From Marinobacter shengliensis (GTDB lineage Bacteria > Pseudomonadota > Gammaproteobacteria > Pseudomonadales > Oleiphilaceae), in NCBI RefSeq assembly GCF_003007715.1, contig NZ_PXNO01000027.1, positions 558,001 through 622,000 of the forward strand: a DNA stretch of 64,000 nucleotides, given 5' to 3'. Positions 27,446 to 35,284 of the stretch are shown here, piece after piece. The notes below the pieces were generated by a model. The model was not told the origin of the DNA, searched no databases, and saw nothing but the letters and a program-made list of their open reading frames with translations. Positions within the stretch are counted from its first letter, which is position 1, and each line of letters opens with the position of its first letter. The translations under genes were made by a program, and so were the position numbers.

Positions 27446-28404
27446 TGCGCCAGCAGCCATGGCCAAAGCTGCTGCTTCGGTGGGCTGCGACCCTCATTAT
27501 CCTGGTGCTGGTGTTGCGGTTTGTGGACCTGTCCGGGTTGATAGCCAGGCTCCGATCCATTCCGCCCTCACTGATCGCACTGGCCCTGGGGGTTTCTGTC
27601 TTCCAGGTGGTTCTGTCCGCCTGGCGTTGGCGTTACACCGCCGGCAGCCTGGGTGTTTCTGTGCCGATGACCTTTGCCGTTCGGGAATATTACCTGGCCA
27701 CCTTTCTGAATCAGGTGCTGCCGGGTGGCGTTATGGGCGATGTGAACCGGGCCTGGAGGCACAGCCGGGCCTGCGGGCGGGGAGCCCCCGGGCGTTCGGG
27801 GCAGCTTTCGGCGGTTCATGCGGTTGTCCTTGAACGGCTGTCCGGGCAGTTGGTGTTGGTTCCGGTGGTTTTGCTCGCCGTAATTGCGCTGTGGAGTGCC
27901 GGCGCTTTCAGTGGGCAGCAGGTGTCGGCCCAATTATCCCTCAGCCCGATATACTGGCTGTTGCCTCCATTCCTGGCTGGCATTGGAATCTGGTTGTTGT
28001 GGGTCAGTGGTCGGCTTGCCTCACTGCGGCGGTACCTTGGGCGCCTGGGCGCCGATCTCAGGCGGGCCTTTGCTGGCTGGCGCAATGGTTCGGTGCAATT
28101 GTTTACTTCCCTTGCCGTTTTGGGCACCTATTTGACGATGTTTGTGTTGTTGGCGTTGGGTATGGGATTGGCGACCGATGCCAGCAGTCTGGTTCTGACC
28201 GCCGCCCTGTGTCTGCTATTGCTTCTGGCGATGGTACTCCCCATTACGGTGTCTGGCTGGGGTGTCCGTGAAGGCGCAGCAGCCCTGCTCTGGCCGGCGG
28301 TGGGGTTACCGGCAGAGCAGGGGGTGGCGATCAGTATTGGCTACGGTGCGTTGATATTCCTGGCCAGCTGGCCGGGGGCGCTGATGCTTCTCAAGCGCGC
28401 CTGA
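27442..28404 (+). CDS. Lysylphosphatidylglycerol-synthase-type transmembrane protein (UPF0104)
   Basis: A 320-residue inner-membrane protein with about seven or eight helices, beginning WAATLIILVLVLRFVDLSGL. The family features are FLNQVLPGGVMGDVNRAWR near residue 90 and the C-terminal SGWGVREGAAALLWPAVGL. In MprF this domain flips lysyl-phosphatidylglycerol. Free-standing versions such as this have no aminoacyl transferase domain, and their cargo is usually unknown. The start overlaps the fusion gene stop (ATGA). Given the neighbours, flipping of a glycosylated lipid is a reasonable guess only. Confidence 0.82.
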   Translation: MMRQQPWPKLLLRWAATLIILVLVLRFVDLSGLIARLRSIPPSLIALALGVSVFQVVLSAWRWRYTAGSLGVSVPMTFAVREYYLATFLNQVLPGGVMGDVNRAWRHSRACGRGAPGRSGQLSAVHAVVLERLSGQLVLVPVVLLAVIALWSAGAFSGQQVSAQLSLSPIYWLLPPFLAGIGIWLLWVSGRLASLRRYLGRLGADLRRAFAGWRNGSVQLFTSLAVLGTYLTMFVLLALGMGLATDASSLVLTAALCLLLLLAMVLPITVSGWGVREGAAALLWPAVGLPAEQGVAISIGYGALIFLASWPGALMLLKRA

Positions 28405-29271
28405 TCAATTCCAGCGCCTCTCGAAGGCCAGGTCGAACAGCATGTCACTGCCCAGATTGACCAACTGGGCCCGGGGGCGCAGGGCATCATCCAGTTGATC
28501 GATCTCCGGCAGCGAAAAGGCTGGCCGTCCACTGCCGATGATCATGGGCGCGACCATGACATGCAATCGGTCCAACAGCCCGGCTTTGAGGAAGGATGAA
28601 ACGGTTACACCACCGCCCTCAATAAAGATTTTTCGAAGCCCGTAATCCTGTAATACTTGAAGAATATGCTCCGGTGGCACTGGTGAGGGGGCGTCGGCGG
28701 CACCGAGACAGGGGATAGTGGTTACCTGGCCAATGCTGGCGGGTTTTCGGGTTGGGTCATAGTCCCCGGCAATCAGGTGCAGTGTGGGTGCTGCGTTGTC
28801 GGTAAACAGGTGGTGGCTGCGGGGCACCCGGCCATGGCGATCAATCACCACCCGTACCGGATTTGGCCCGTTGGTGCGGCGTACGGTCAGGCGTGGATTG
28901 TCCGTGGTGGCAGTGCCGGCGCCAACCACCACCGCATCGCACAGGGCACGAATACGATGCAGGTGGGTGATTCCGTCGTCACCGTTAATGAACCGGGAGC
29001 AACCGGTTACGGTGGCAATGCGGCCATCCAGGCTCTGACCAAGCTGACCAATCACATGGTTGCCCGCCGGGCGCTTGATGGGCTGGCACAGGGGCAGGAA
29101 CAGCGAAATCAGATTCCTGGCGTCTTCCGTTGCCTGATGCACCAACTCCCAGCTTTTGCCGTTAATCCGCAGCGCTGGTTGAGTGGTTCCCGGCAGGGGA
29201 AGGGTGACATTGCTGCGGTTGCTGGCATTCAGTATGAGCTTCCAGGCAGTGTCTGTATCCAGGGTGGCCAT
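28405..29271 (-). CDS. RibD C-terminal-type reductase
   Basis: The 288-residue protein matches the reductase domain of RibD (dihydrofolate-reductase fold), which reduces the ribosyl side chain of a pyrimidine precursor of riboflavin. The core is visible in GQLGQSLDGRIAT, DAVVVGAGTATTDNPRLTVR, PVRVVIDRHGR and IFIEGGGVTVSSFLKAGLLD. The deaminase half of RibD is absent. The first 70 residues are not typical. Its stop abuts the convergent gene at TGATCA. Close linkage to a PTPS homologue suggests a pterin or deazaflavin-like product, but that is inference. Confidence 0.82.
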   Translation of the reverse strand: MATLDTDTAWKLILNASNRSNVTLPLPGTTQPALRINGKSWELVHQATEDARNLISLFLPLCQPIKRPAGNHVIGQLGQSLDGRIATVTGCSRFINGDDGITHLHRIRALCDAVVVGAGTATTDNPRLTVRRTNGPNPVRVVIDRHGRVPRSHHLFTDNAAPTLHLIAGDYDPTRKPASIGQVTTIPCLGAADAPSPVPPEHILQVLQDYGLRKIFIEGGGVTVSSFLKAGLLDRLHVMVAPMIIGSGRPAFSLPEIDQLDDALRPRAQLVNLGSDMLFDLAFERRWN

Positions 29272-29328
29272 GGCTGTCCCGTTTGTTGGTTTGTGGTTTC
29301 AGTATAGGCAGATTGTGTGCAAAGCTAT

Positions 29329-29341
29329 ATGTACGATACAT
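29329..29341. promoter_or_regulatory. Palindromic operator candidate between the RibD-like and XRE genes
   Basis: ATGTA-CGA-TACAT is a perfect inverted repeat in the 118-base divergent gap. A TATACT box for the minus-strand gene lies at 29306-29301, so a protein bound here could block it. The adjacent XRE gene is the obvious candidate regulator, but nothing beyond position supports that. Confidence 0.35.
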
Positions 29342-29389
29342 TTCCGGATTGATTCACTTTTCCAGCCAATTTTTCAGGGACACTGAGCT

Positions 29390-29806
29390 ATGCGGTACCT
29401 GCAGTCCTTTCATCGCCGCTTGCGGCAACTCCGGCAGACCGGGCAGCTGTCTTTGGCGGATGTGGCCAATATGTGCGGTGTGGACGAAGCCCGGGTAGGC
29501 AGCTGGGAGGCCACCGATCCCAAGCAGCGGAGCTATCCGGGCGTCAGCGAACTGCTGGATGTGTGCCTGAAAACCGAAACGCCGCTGGATCAACTGCTGG
29601 ATATGGATGATGGCGGTGACAGCGGTCAGTTGGAGTTGCCGGGATTGGCCTTCAGTAACAGTGATGATTTGTCTGTAGCGTTGAAAGAACTGGAGCGGGA
29701 GCTGAACCGATTGCAGCTATCAGAGGAAGAGGTGGAGTTGCTGCGCCGGTTCCGCAAGGCAACCGCGGAAAACCGGCGCATGGTCCTTCAGCTGCTGGGG
29801 CGTTAA
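29390..29806 (+). CDS. XRE-type helix-turn-helix transcriptional regulator
   Basis: A 138-residue protein with an N-terminal HTH domain. LSLADVANMCGVDEARVGSWE at about residues 20-40 reads as helix-turn-helix, followed by RSYPGVSELLDVCLKTETPLDQLL. The C-terminal half is a charged helix (VALKELERELNRLQLSEEEVE), probably for oligomerisation. The targets are unknown. Its divergent neighbour is the RibD-like gene and its convergent neighbour galU. Confidence 0.8.
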   Translation: MRYLQSFHRRLRQLRQTGQLSLADVANMCGVDEARVGSWEATDPKQRSYPGVSELLDVCLKTETPLDQLLDMDDGGDSGQLELPGLAFSNSDDLSVALKELERELNRLQLSEEEVELLRRFRKATAENRRMVLQLLGR

Positions 29807-29813
29807 CCGCCCC

Positions 29814-29839
29814 GGTAAGTCAGTTTACTTGCCTTTTTT
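29814..29839 (+). terminator. Terminator of the XRE gene nested in the 3' end of galU
   Basis: GGTAAGT and ACTTGCC form a 7-base stem with one G-T pair and a six-base loop, followed by six T residues. The T tract and one arm are also the last codons of galU on the other strand (the Lys-Gly-Lys end), so the element is doubly used. Confidence 0.5.
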
Positions 29840-30661
29840 GTAGATATTCTCGTAAACGTAGTTGGTGGCTTCCACAAAGCCGTCGATGCTGCCACAGTCA
29901 AAACGCTGGCCCTTGAACTGGTAGGCCAGCACGCAACCGTTCTTCGCCTGCTCCAGCAGTGCATCGGTAATCTGGACCTCGCCGTTCTTGCCCGGAGGGG
30001 TGCGTTCGATAATGTCGAAGATATCCGGTGTCAGAATGTACCGGCCAATGATGGCGAGGTTGCTGGGTGCGTCCTCCGAGGCCGGCTTTTCCACCATGTC
30101 GGTAATGCGGTACAGGCCGTCTTTCATGGACTCGCCGGCAATCACCCCGTATTTGTGGGTTTCATCCTGCGGTACTTCTTCGATGGCCACGATGGAGCAG
30201 CGGAACTGGTTGTACAGTTTCACCATCTGCGCCAGAACACCGTCCTCGCCTTCTGGCCCAACACAGAAGTCATCAGCCAGTACCACCGCGAACGGGTTGT
30301 CACCCACCAGGTTGCGGCCAGTCAGAATGGCATGCCCCAGGCCTTTCATCTCGTTCTGACGGGTAAAGGCAAAGGTGTTGTTGGTGATCAGGTCGCGAAT
30401 GGAGGTTAGCAGGCCTTCTTTTCCGGTTCCGGCAATCTGGTGCTCCAGCTCGTAGCTGATGTCGAAGTGGTCCTCGATAGCACGCTTACCGCGGCCCGTT
30501 ACGAAACCGAACTCATGGATTCCGGCTTCGGCAGCTTCCTCTACGCCGTACTGAACCAGCGGCTTGTTAACAATTGGCAGGATCTCTTTCGGCATGGCCT
30601 TGGTGGCCGGGAGAAAGCGGGTGCCGTAGCCGGCTACCGGGAAAAGGCACTTTTTGATCAT
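29825..30661 (-). CDS. galU: UTP-glucose-1-phosphate uridylyltransferase GalU
   Basis: GalU makes UDP-glucose, the donor for many surface polysaccharides and the precursor of UDP-glucuronate. The nucleotide-binding N-terminus KCLFPVAGYGTRFLPATKAM and LADDFCVGPEGED are characteristic, and the C-terminal FDCGSIDGFVEATNYV closes the domain. I choose ATG 30661 (278 residues) because AAGG lies 9 bases before it; ATG 30670 is directly adjacent to that site. The long upstream extension of the frame does not look coding. Confidence 0.96.
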   Translation of the reverse strand: MIKKCLFPVAGYGTRFLPATKAMPKEILPIVNKPLVQYGVEEAAEAGIHEFGFVTGRGKRAIEDHFDISYELEHQIAGTGKEGLLTSIRDLITNNTFAFTRQNEMKGLGHAILTGRNLVGDNPFAVVLADDFCVGPEGEDGVLAQMVKLYNQFRCSIVAIEEVPQDETHKYGVIAGESMKDGLYRITDMVEKPASEDAPSNLAIIGRYILTPDIFDIIERTPPGKNGEVQITDALLEQAKNGCVLAYQFKGQRFDCGSIDGFVEATNYVYENIYKKGK

Positions 30662-30978
30662 GGTGTTCATCCTTAGTTTGAATCTTGCATGCTGGGAGCC
30701 GTCCCACAAAGTGTGCCAAGTGTAACCAAGTTGTTTCGCGAGTTGGAGGATTTCATTTCTGAATGTTGATTGTTGGTAATTCTGTGACCTGTTTCCCGCT
30801 TCTGCTGAGCGATTGAAATGTCTAGAAAATAGTTTCAGTTGGCTCAATAAGGTACTGATTTAATAAAACATTAAAATTGTAAAATTATGATGACAAGGGT
30901 GGTTGCCTGGCTCTCCATATTTTAAAGTGGCAAAGCTTCAGCACATTTACACGATCTTGACACTTCTACGGGTACTGA
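30662..30978. other. Intergenic region, galU to outer-membrane barrel gene
   Basis: This 317-base divergent gap holds no gene I can support. It becomes AT-rich around 30835-30895. A weak sigma-54-like match with GG-N10-GC spacing (TGGCAAAGCTTCAGCA, 30928-30943, plus strand) sits 35 bases before the barrel gene. Matches of this quality are expected by chance in a window this long. Confidence 0.5.
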
Positions 30979-32187
30979 ATGGCACATCCGCTGGTCCCAA
31001 AACGGCACGGCCCTCAAACAGGCGTTATTGCACTCTTTTCGTGCGCCCTGACTGTATTTTCGGTGCAGGGAGTTGCCAGCGAGCTTTCACTCTCCGAGCA
31101 GGATGCTCTCAGCACCCAGGAAGCCCTGTTTGCTCAGGACCGTTTGAAGGCCACCCGCGAGCATTGGCTACGGTCGAAATTCGAGTTTTCAGGGCGTACC
31201 AAAGACGATTCAGATCGCCTTGACGGCACACTGAACCTTGGGTTGAAGAACATGTTCGGTGAAAGTCATCGGGCTGATCTTCGGTACGCGGACTCCAAGA
31301 CCTATCGCGTCAGTAACGAGCGCAAGGTCCTTGGGTTTGGCTATGGCTTGCCGGTAGGGCGCAACCAGCTCCGCATGGAGCTGACCAACACCGCCTATGA
31401 TGAAGTGTCGAGGGTTGAGGGGGGCCGCTATCAGAAAGCCGGACGAATTCGCGACGTGGCCGTAACCGGAAGCCGGCCGCTGTTCTCCGTCAGTGGTTAC
31501 AGTATCCGGGGGCGCGCAGAGTATAACTCCGTAACCCGTTCCTGGACCCGGCAGAGCGATGAGAACCACAGAAATCACTACGAGGTATCCACCCTGGGCT
31601 TTGAAGCCCAGGGTCGCCATGACCTGGTGGGCGGCTTCAGTCTCTCTAGTGGATTCAGGGCTGTCACTGGCATTGAGACAGAGGCGGAACGCACGGCGGT
31701 TGGTTATCAGGAATCCCAGGACGAACAGTTCGGGCGCATGCTGTTTACCGCGTCCCTGGACCGGGAAATGCTGGACTGGCAATGGGGTCTTGAAGGGCAG
31801 TATCAAATTGCGTCTGCGGATACGCCCGGATCACACCGCCTGCAGGTTGCTGGCGCAGCGCTTTCGACGGGCTATAGCGGCCAATCCCTGAGTGTTGCGG
31901 AGGGTGGCTGGCTGCGCCTCGGCAGCCGCAGCCCTACCTTTAACGTACCGTTTTTCCCCCAAATGCTGTCCAGCGTCCGGCTGTCGGTGCTGCGGGGCTG
32001 GGTTCCCGACACCTCGTTCCAGCATGATCAGTCTGGCCACGTTACTTCCGGGGAATTGTCCCTCGGCCTTTCTGCCCGCAAGTTCAGTGCTGATGTCAGC
32101 GTTGGCCGGGTACTTGGAACAACCACCGAAGCCATTGTTGTTCCGGACCACCCGGATGTGCGGCTTTCCATGAGTCTGCAGATTTAA
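30979..32187 (+). CDS. Outer-membrane beta-barrel protein, possibly a POTRA-less TpsB-like barrel
   Basis: A 402-residue protein with a signal peptide (VIALFSCALTVFSVQGVASE) and mostly alternating beta-strand sequence to the last residues LRLSMSLQI-like end (RLSMSLQI). Stretches such as VLGFGYGLPVGRNQLRMEL, RIRDVAVTGSRPLFSVSGYS and ELSLGLSARKFSADVSVGRV resemble the barrel half of two-partner secretion transporters (ShlB/FhaC). No POTRA domains are present and the VRGY signature is missing. No TpsA exoprotein is near. The barrel call is firmer than the TpsB link. Confidence 0.55.
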   Translation: MAHPLVPKRHGPQTGVIALFSCALTVFSVQGVASELSLSEQDALSTQEALFAQDRLKATREHWLRSKFEFSGRTKDDSDRLDGTLNLGLKNMFGESHRADLRYADSKTYRVSNERKVLGFGYGLPVGRNQLRMELTNTAYDEVSRVEGGRYQKAGRIRDVAVTGSRPLFSVSGYSIRGRAEYNSVTRSWTRQSDENHRNHYEVSTLGFEAQGRHDLVGGFSLSSGFRAVTGIETEAERTAVGYQESQDEQFGRMLFTASLDREMLDWQWGLEGQYQIASADTPGSHRLQVAGAALSTGYSGQSLSVAEGGWLRLGSRSPTFNVPFFPQMLSSVRLSVLRGWVPDTSFQHDQSGHVTSGELSLGLSARKFSADVSVGRVLGTTTEAIVVPDHPDVRLSMSLQI

Positions 32188-32233
32188 TTCCCTCCCCATC
32201 CTGTAAACAATAAGACGTTTGGCTTGCTCCATT

Positions 32234-32243
32234 TTGTTGACAA
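32234..32243. promoter_or_regulatory. Putative GntR (PrpR) operator 1
   Basis: TTGTTGACAA is a near-perfect palindrome, one base different from the site at 32286. It lies 65 bases before the GntR gene and 52 bases (five helical turns) from the second site. Confidence 0.5.
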
Positions 32244-32285
32244 TCCGGCTCGTTGGGCGTAATTTCACCAGCATCACTCATTGGA

Positions 32286-32295
32286 TTGTTAACAA
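32286..32295. promoter_or_regulatory. Putative GntR (PrpR) operator 2
   Basis: TTGTTAACAA is a perfect palindrome ending three bases before the start codon of the GntR regulator. Its position over the translation start suggests autorepression. Confidence 0.55.
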
Positions 32296-32298
32296 AAC

Positions 32299-32979
32299 AT
32301 GGTTCAAGCTCCGGCCCAAGTACATACTCGTGCAGATGAAGCCTTTGATTGTCTGCAAACCGCCATCGTGATGGGTGACCTTGCGCCCGGTGAAAAGATC
32401 GGCGAAGTCGAACTCTGCTCCCGCTTTAATCTCACCCGTGGTCCCCTGAGAGAGGCGCTTGGCCGCCTTGAGTCCCGTGGTTTGCTGGTGCGCCGGCCCC
32501 ATGCTGGTGTGAAAGTGGTATCTGTCAGTGCCGAAGAGCTGCTGGAGCTGTACCGAATTCGTGAAGTTATGGAAGGGTTGGCTGCCCGCCAGGCCGCCGA
32601 ACGGATGACCGATGAGGAAATCCGCGACCTGAAAGCTACACTGGATAGTCACGAGAAAATGATTGATGAGGCCCAGGGCCAGGCCTATTACCAGGCCGAG
32701 GGTGACTACGACTTCCACCACCGGATTGCCACTGGCAGCCGCAACACCAAGCTGGCCCAGATGCTGCTGGGTGATCTGTATTACATGGTGCGCATGTACC
32801 GTTACCGGTTGAGCACCTCCGCCGGGCGCCCGCATATGGCGCTGGGTGAACACCGCCGTATCGTCGAAGCCATTGCCCAGCGCGATGGCGAACTCGCCGA
32901 ATTCCTTATGAAAAGACACATCAATGCCGCACGCCAGAATATCGAACAAAAGATCCAGGAAGGCGTGTTAACAATCTGA
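32299..32979 (+). CDS. GntR/FadR-type regulator of the 2-methylcitrate operon
   Basis: A 226-residue regulator with a winged helix-turn-helix (EVELCSRFNLTRGPLREALGRLESRGLL, about residues 37-64). It also has an FCD effector domain with the expected metal-binding His and Asp residues (DYDFHHRIATGSRN; LGEHRRIVEAI). It sits 18 bases upstream of prpB in the same direction. In other gammaproteobacteria a GntR protein in this position represses the operon until methylcitrate or propionyl-CoA products accumulate. Three matching palindromes around it are candidate sites. Confidence 0.9.
   Translation: MVQAPAQVHTRADEAFDCLQTAIVMGDLAPGEKIGEVELCSRFNLTRGPLREALGRLESRGLLVRRPHAGVKVVSVSAEELLELYRIREVMEGLAARQAAERMTDEEIRDLKATLDSHEKMIDEAQGQAYYQAEGDYDFHHRIATGSRNTKLAQMLLGDLYYMVRMYRYRLSTSAGRPHMALGEHRRIVEAIAQRDGELAEFLMKRHINAARQNIEQKIQEGVLTI
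32966..32973. promoter_or_regulatory. Putative GntR (PrpR) operator 3, before prpB
   Basis: TGTTAACA, within GTGTTAACAATC, repeats the core of the two upstream palindromes. It lies in the last codons of the GntR gene, 25 bases before prpB, where it could control a prpB promoter or act as a roadblock. Confidence 0.45.
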
Positions 32980-32997
32980 TCCAAGAGGTAATGTCCC

Positions 32998-33882
32998 ATG
33001 GCTAACCAACTCTCCCCTGGTGCCCGTTTCCGCAAGGCCCTGAAAGAAAACCAACCGCTGCAAATCGTTGGTACTATCAACGCTTATACCGCCATGATGG
33101 CAGAGCGGGTAGGGCACCAAGCCATTTACCTGTCTGGTGGTGGCGTCGCTAACGCCTCCTATGGCCTGCCGGATCTGGGCATGACCACCATGAACGACGT
33201 GGTAGAAGACGTGCGCCGTATTACCGCCGCCACGGACGTGCCGCTGCTGGTCGACATCGACACCGGTTGGGGTGGCGCCTTCAACATTGGCCGTACCATC
33301 CGCGAAATGGAACGCGCCGGCGCCGCTGCCGTGCATATTGAAGATCAGGTTGCCCAGAAACGCTGTGGCCACCGCCCGAACAAGGAGATTGTCTCCAAAG
33401 AAGAAATGGTTGACCGCATCAAGGCCGCTGCCGATGCTCGCCAGGACAAAGACTTCTTCATCATGGCCCGCACCGATGCCTTCCAAAAAGAAGGCCTGGA
33501 AGCCGCCATTGACCGCGCCAAGGCCTGCATCGAAGCCGGTGCCGACGGCATCTTCGCCGAAGCCGTTCACGAACTGAGCGACTACAAAGCCTTCGCCGAA
33601 GCCATCGACGCCCCGATCCTGGCCAACATCACCGAATTCGGCGCCACCCCGCTGTACAACCGCTCCGAACTCGCCGACGCCGGCGCCGCCATGGTGCTCT
33701 ACCCCCTGAGCGCCTTCCGCGCCATGAACAAAGCAGCCCTGGCCGTGTACCAGAACATTCTGGAGAAGGGTGACCAGAAAGACGTAGTAGACCTGATGCA
33801 AACCCGAATGGAGCTGTACGATTTCCTCAACTACCACGACTTCGAACAGAAGCTGGACCAGCTGTTTGCTCAGAAGAAGTAA
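32998..33882 (+). CDS. prpB: Methylisocitrate lyase PrpB
   Basis: PrpB splits 2-methylisocitrate to pyruvate and succinate, the last step of the 2-methylcitrate cycle for propionate. The catalytic loop [12 protein letters not shown] contains the active Cys. [29 protein letters not shown] and IMARTDAF are family segments. It has 294 residues and ATG 32998 follows AAGAGG. A palindromic repeat array begins at the base after its stop codon and separates it from prpC. Confidence 0.97.
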   Translation: MANQLSPGARFRKALKENQPLQIVGTINAYTAMMAERVGHQAIYLSGGGVANASYGLPDLGMTTMNDVVEDVRRITAATDVPLLVDIDTGWGGAFNIGRTIREMERAGAAAVHIEDQVAQKRCGHRPNKEIVSKEEMVDRIKAAADARQDKDFFIMARTDAFQKEGLEAAIDRAKACIEAGADGIFAEAVHELSDYKAFAEAIDAPILANITEFGATPLYNRSELADAGAAMVLYPLSAFRAMNKAALAVYQNILEKGDQKDVVDLMQTRMELYDFLNYHDFEQKLDQLFAQKK

Positions 33883-34110
33883 GGGGTCTGTCCCCGAACG
33901 GGGACTGACCCCACTTTGGAACAGCTGACTCCACAGTAAAGGGTCTGTCCCCGAATGGGGACTGACCCACCTTGGAACAGCAGACTCCGGAGTAAGGGGT
34001 CTGTCCCCGCATGGGGACTGACCCCATTTTGGAACAGCTGACTCCGGAGAATGACCGAGGTAAAAGTGGGTCAGTCCCCGTTCGGGGACAGACCCGGTGG
34101 GGTCAGACTC
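33883..34110. repeat. REP-like palindromic repeat array between prpB and prpC
   Basis: Three direct copies of a hairpin unit (33883-33912, 33940-33969, 33996-34025) are followed by one inverted copy (34068-34095). The unit reads GGGGTCTGTCCCCG, a 2-base tip, then CGGGGACTGACCCC, a 14-base stem with one mismatch. Each direct copy is followed by a conserved tail with TTGGAACAGCTGACTCC. The same element recurs at 37953. It resembles the extragenic palindromes common in Marinobacter and Pseudomonas relatives, and could modulate mRNA stability. Confidence 0.85.
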
Positions 34111-34145
34111 ATTAACAGAAAAATCAGAAACAACGGGAGACCAAC

Positions 34146-35279
34146 ATGGCTGAAGCAAAGAAACTTAGTGGCGCAGGCCTGCGAGGCCAGGTAGCTGGCG
34201 AAACCGCGCTGTGTACCGTCGGCAAAACCGGCACCGGCCTGACCTACCGCGGCTACGACGTGACCGATCTCGCCGCCAACGCCCAGTTCGAAGAAGTGGC
34301 CTACCTGCTGCTGCGCGGCAAACTGCCAAACCAGGCCGAGCTGGACGCCTACAAAGCCAAGCTCAAAAGCCTGCGCAACCTGCCAGACGCCCTGAAACTG
34401 GTGCTCGAGCAAATCCCCAAAGACGCTCACCCCATGGACGTAATGCGTACCGGCTGCTCCATGCTGGGTAACCTGGAAACCGAAAAAGACTTCAGCGAGC
34501 AGGACGACAAAATTGACCGCATGCTGGCCACCTTCCCGGCGATTATCACGTACTGGTACCGCTTCGCCCACGAAGGCGTGCGCATCGACACCGCCAACAG
34601 CGAATGCGATTCCATCGGTGGCCTGTTCCTGGAACTGCTGCATGGCAAGAAACCCAGCGAGCTGCACGAGCGGGTGATGAACGTTTCCCTGATTCTGTAT
34701 GCGGAGCATGAGTTCAACGCCTCCACCTTTACCGCCCGCGTCTGTGCCTCCACGCTCTCTGACATCCACAGCTGCGTAACCGGCGCCATCGGCTCCCTGC
34801 GTGGCCCGCTGCACGGCGGTGCCAACGAAGCGGCCATGGAACTGATCCAGCGTTTCCAGACGCCGGAAGAGGCCGAAGCCGGCCTGATGGGCATGCTGGA
34901 ACGCAAAGAGAAAATCATGGGCTTCGGACACGCCATTTACAAAGAGTCCGACCCGCGCAACGCCATCATCAAGCAATGGTCCGAGAAACTGGCGAAAGAA
35001 GTAGGCGACACCGTGCTGTACCCGGTTTCTGTGCGTTGTGAAGAAGTCATGTGGCGCGAGAAGAAACTGTTCTGCAACGCCGACTTCTTCCATGCATCTG
35101 CTTATCACTTCATGGGCATCCCCACCGAACTGTTCACACCCATCTTCGTGATGTCCCGGGTATCCGGCTGGACCGCCCACGTGAAAGAACAACGCGCCAA
35201 CAACCGCATCATCCGCCCGAGCGCGGACTACACTGGTCCTGAGCATCAGGATTGGTTGCCGATTGAAAAGCGGAGCTGA
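34146..35279 (+). CDS. prpC: 2-methylcitrate synthase PrpC
   Basis: PrpC condenses propionyl-CoA with oxaloacetate. It is a citrate-synthase-fold enzyme of 377 residues. Visible catalytic segments are GPLHGGANEAAMEL, KIMGFGHAIYKESDPRN and RVSGWTAHVKEQR. The N-terminus GLRGQVAGETALCTVGKTG is typical of the PrpC group, distinguishing it from GltA. It has its own GGGAG site 5' of ATG 34146. AcnD follows after 5 bases. Confidence 0.97.
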   Translation: MAEAKKLSGAGLRGQVAGETALCTVGKTGTGLTYRGYDVTDLAANAQFEEVAYLLLRGKLPNQAELDAYKAKLKSLRNLPDALKLVLEQIPKDAHPMDVMRTGCSMLGNLETEKDFSEQDDKIDRMLATFPAIITYWYRFAHEGVRIDTANSECDSIGGLFLELLHGKKPSELHERVMNVSLILYAEHEFNASTFTARVCASTLSDIHSCVTGAIGSLRGPLHGGANEAAMELIQRFQTPEEAEAGLMGMLERKEKIMGFGHAIYKESDPRNAIIKQWSEKLAKEVGDTVLYPVSVRCEEVMWREKKLFCNADFFHASAYHFMGIPTELFTPIFVMSRVSGWTAHVKEQRANNRIIRPSADYTGPEHQDWLPIEKRS

Positions 35280-35284
35280 TTATT

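Noticed and set aside
30928..30943. Sigma-54-like TGGCAAAGCTTCAGCA before the barrel gene
   Set aside because: Spacing is right but the -12 box is poor, and several such matches are expected by chance in the window. Kept only as a note in the intergenic entry.
33883..34110. Possible CRISPR array
   Set aside because: The repeats are long hairpins with near-identical tails, one unit is inverted, and there are no unique spacers of constant length or cas genes.
32968..34158. Minus-strand open frame with repeated SAVP and GDRP-like peptides
   Set aside because: The peptide repeats come from the REP-like DNA repeats at 33883-34110 and the rest is antisense to prpB.
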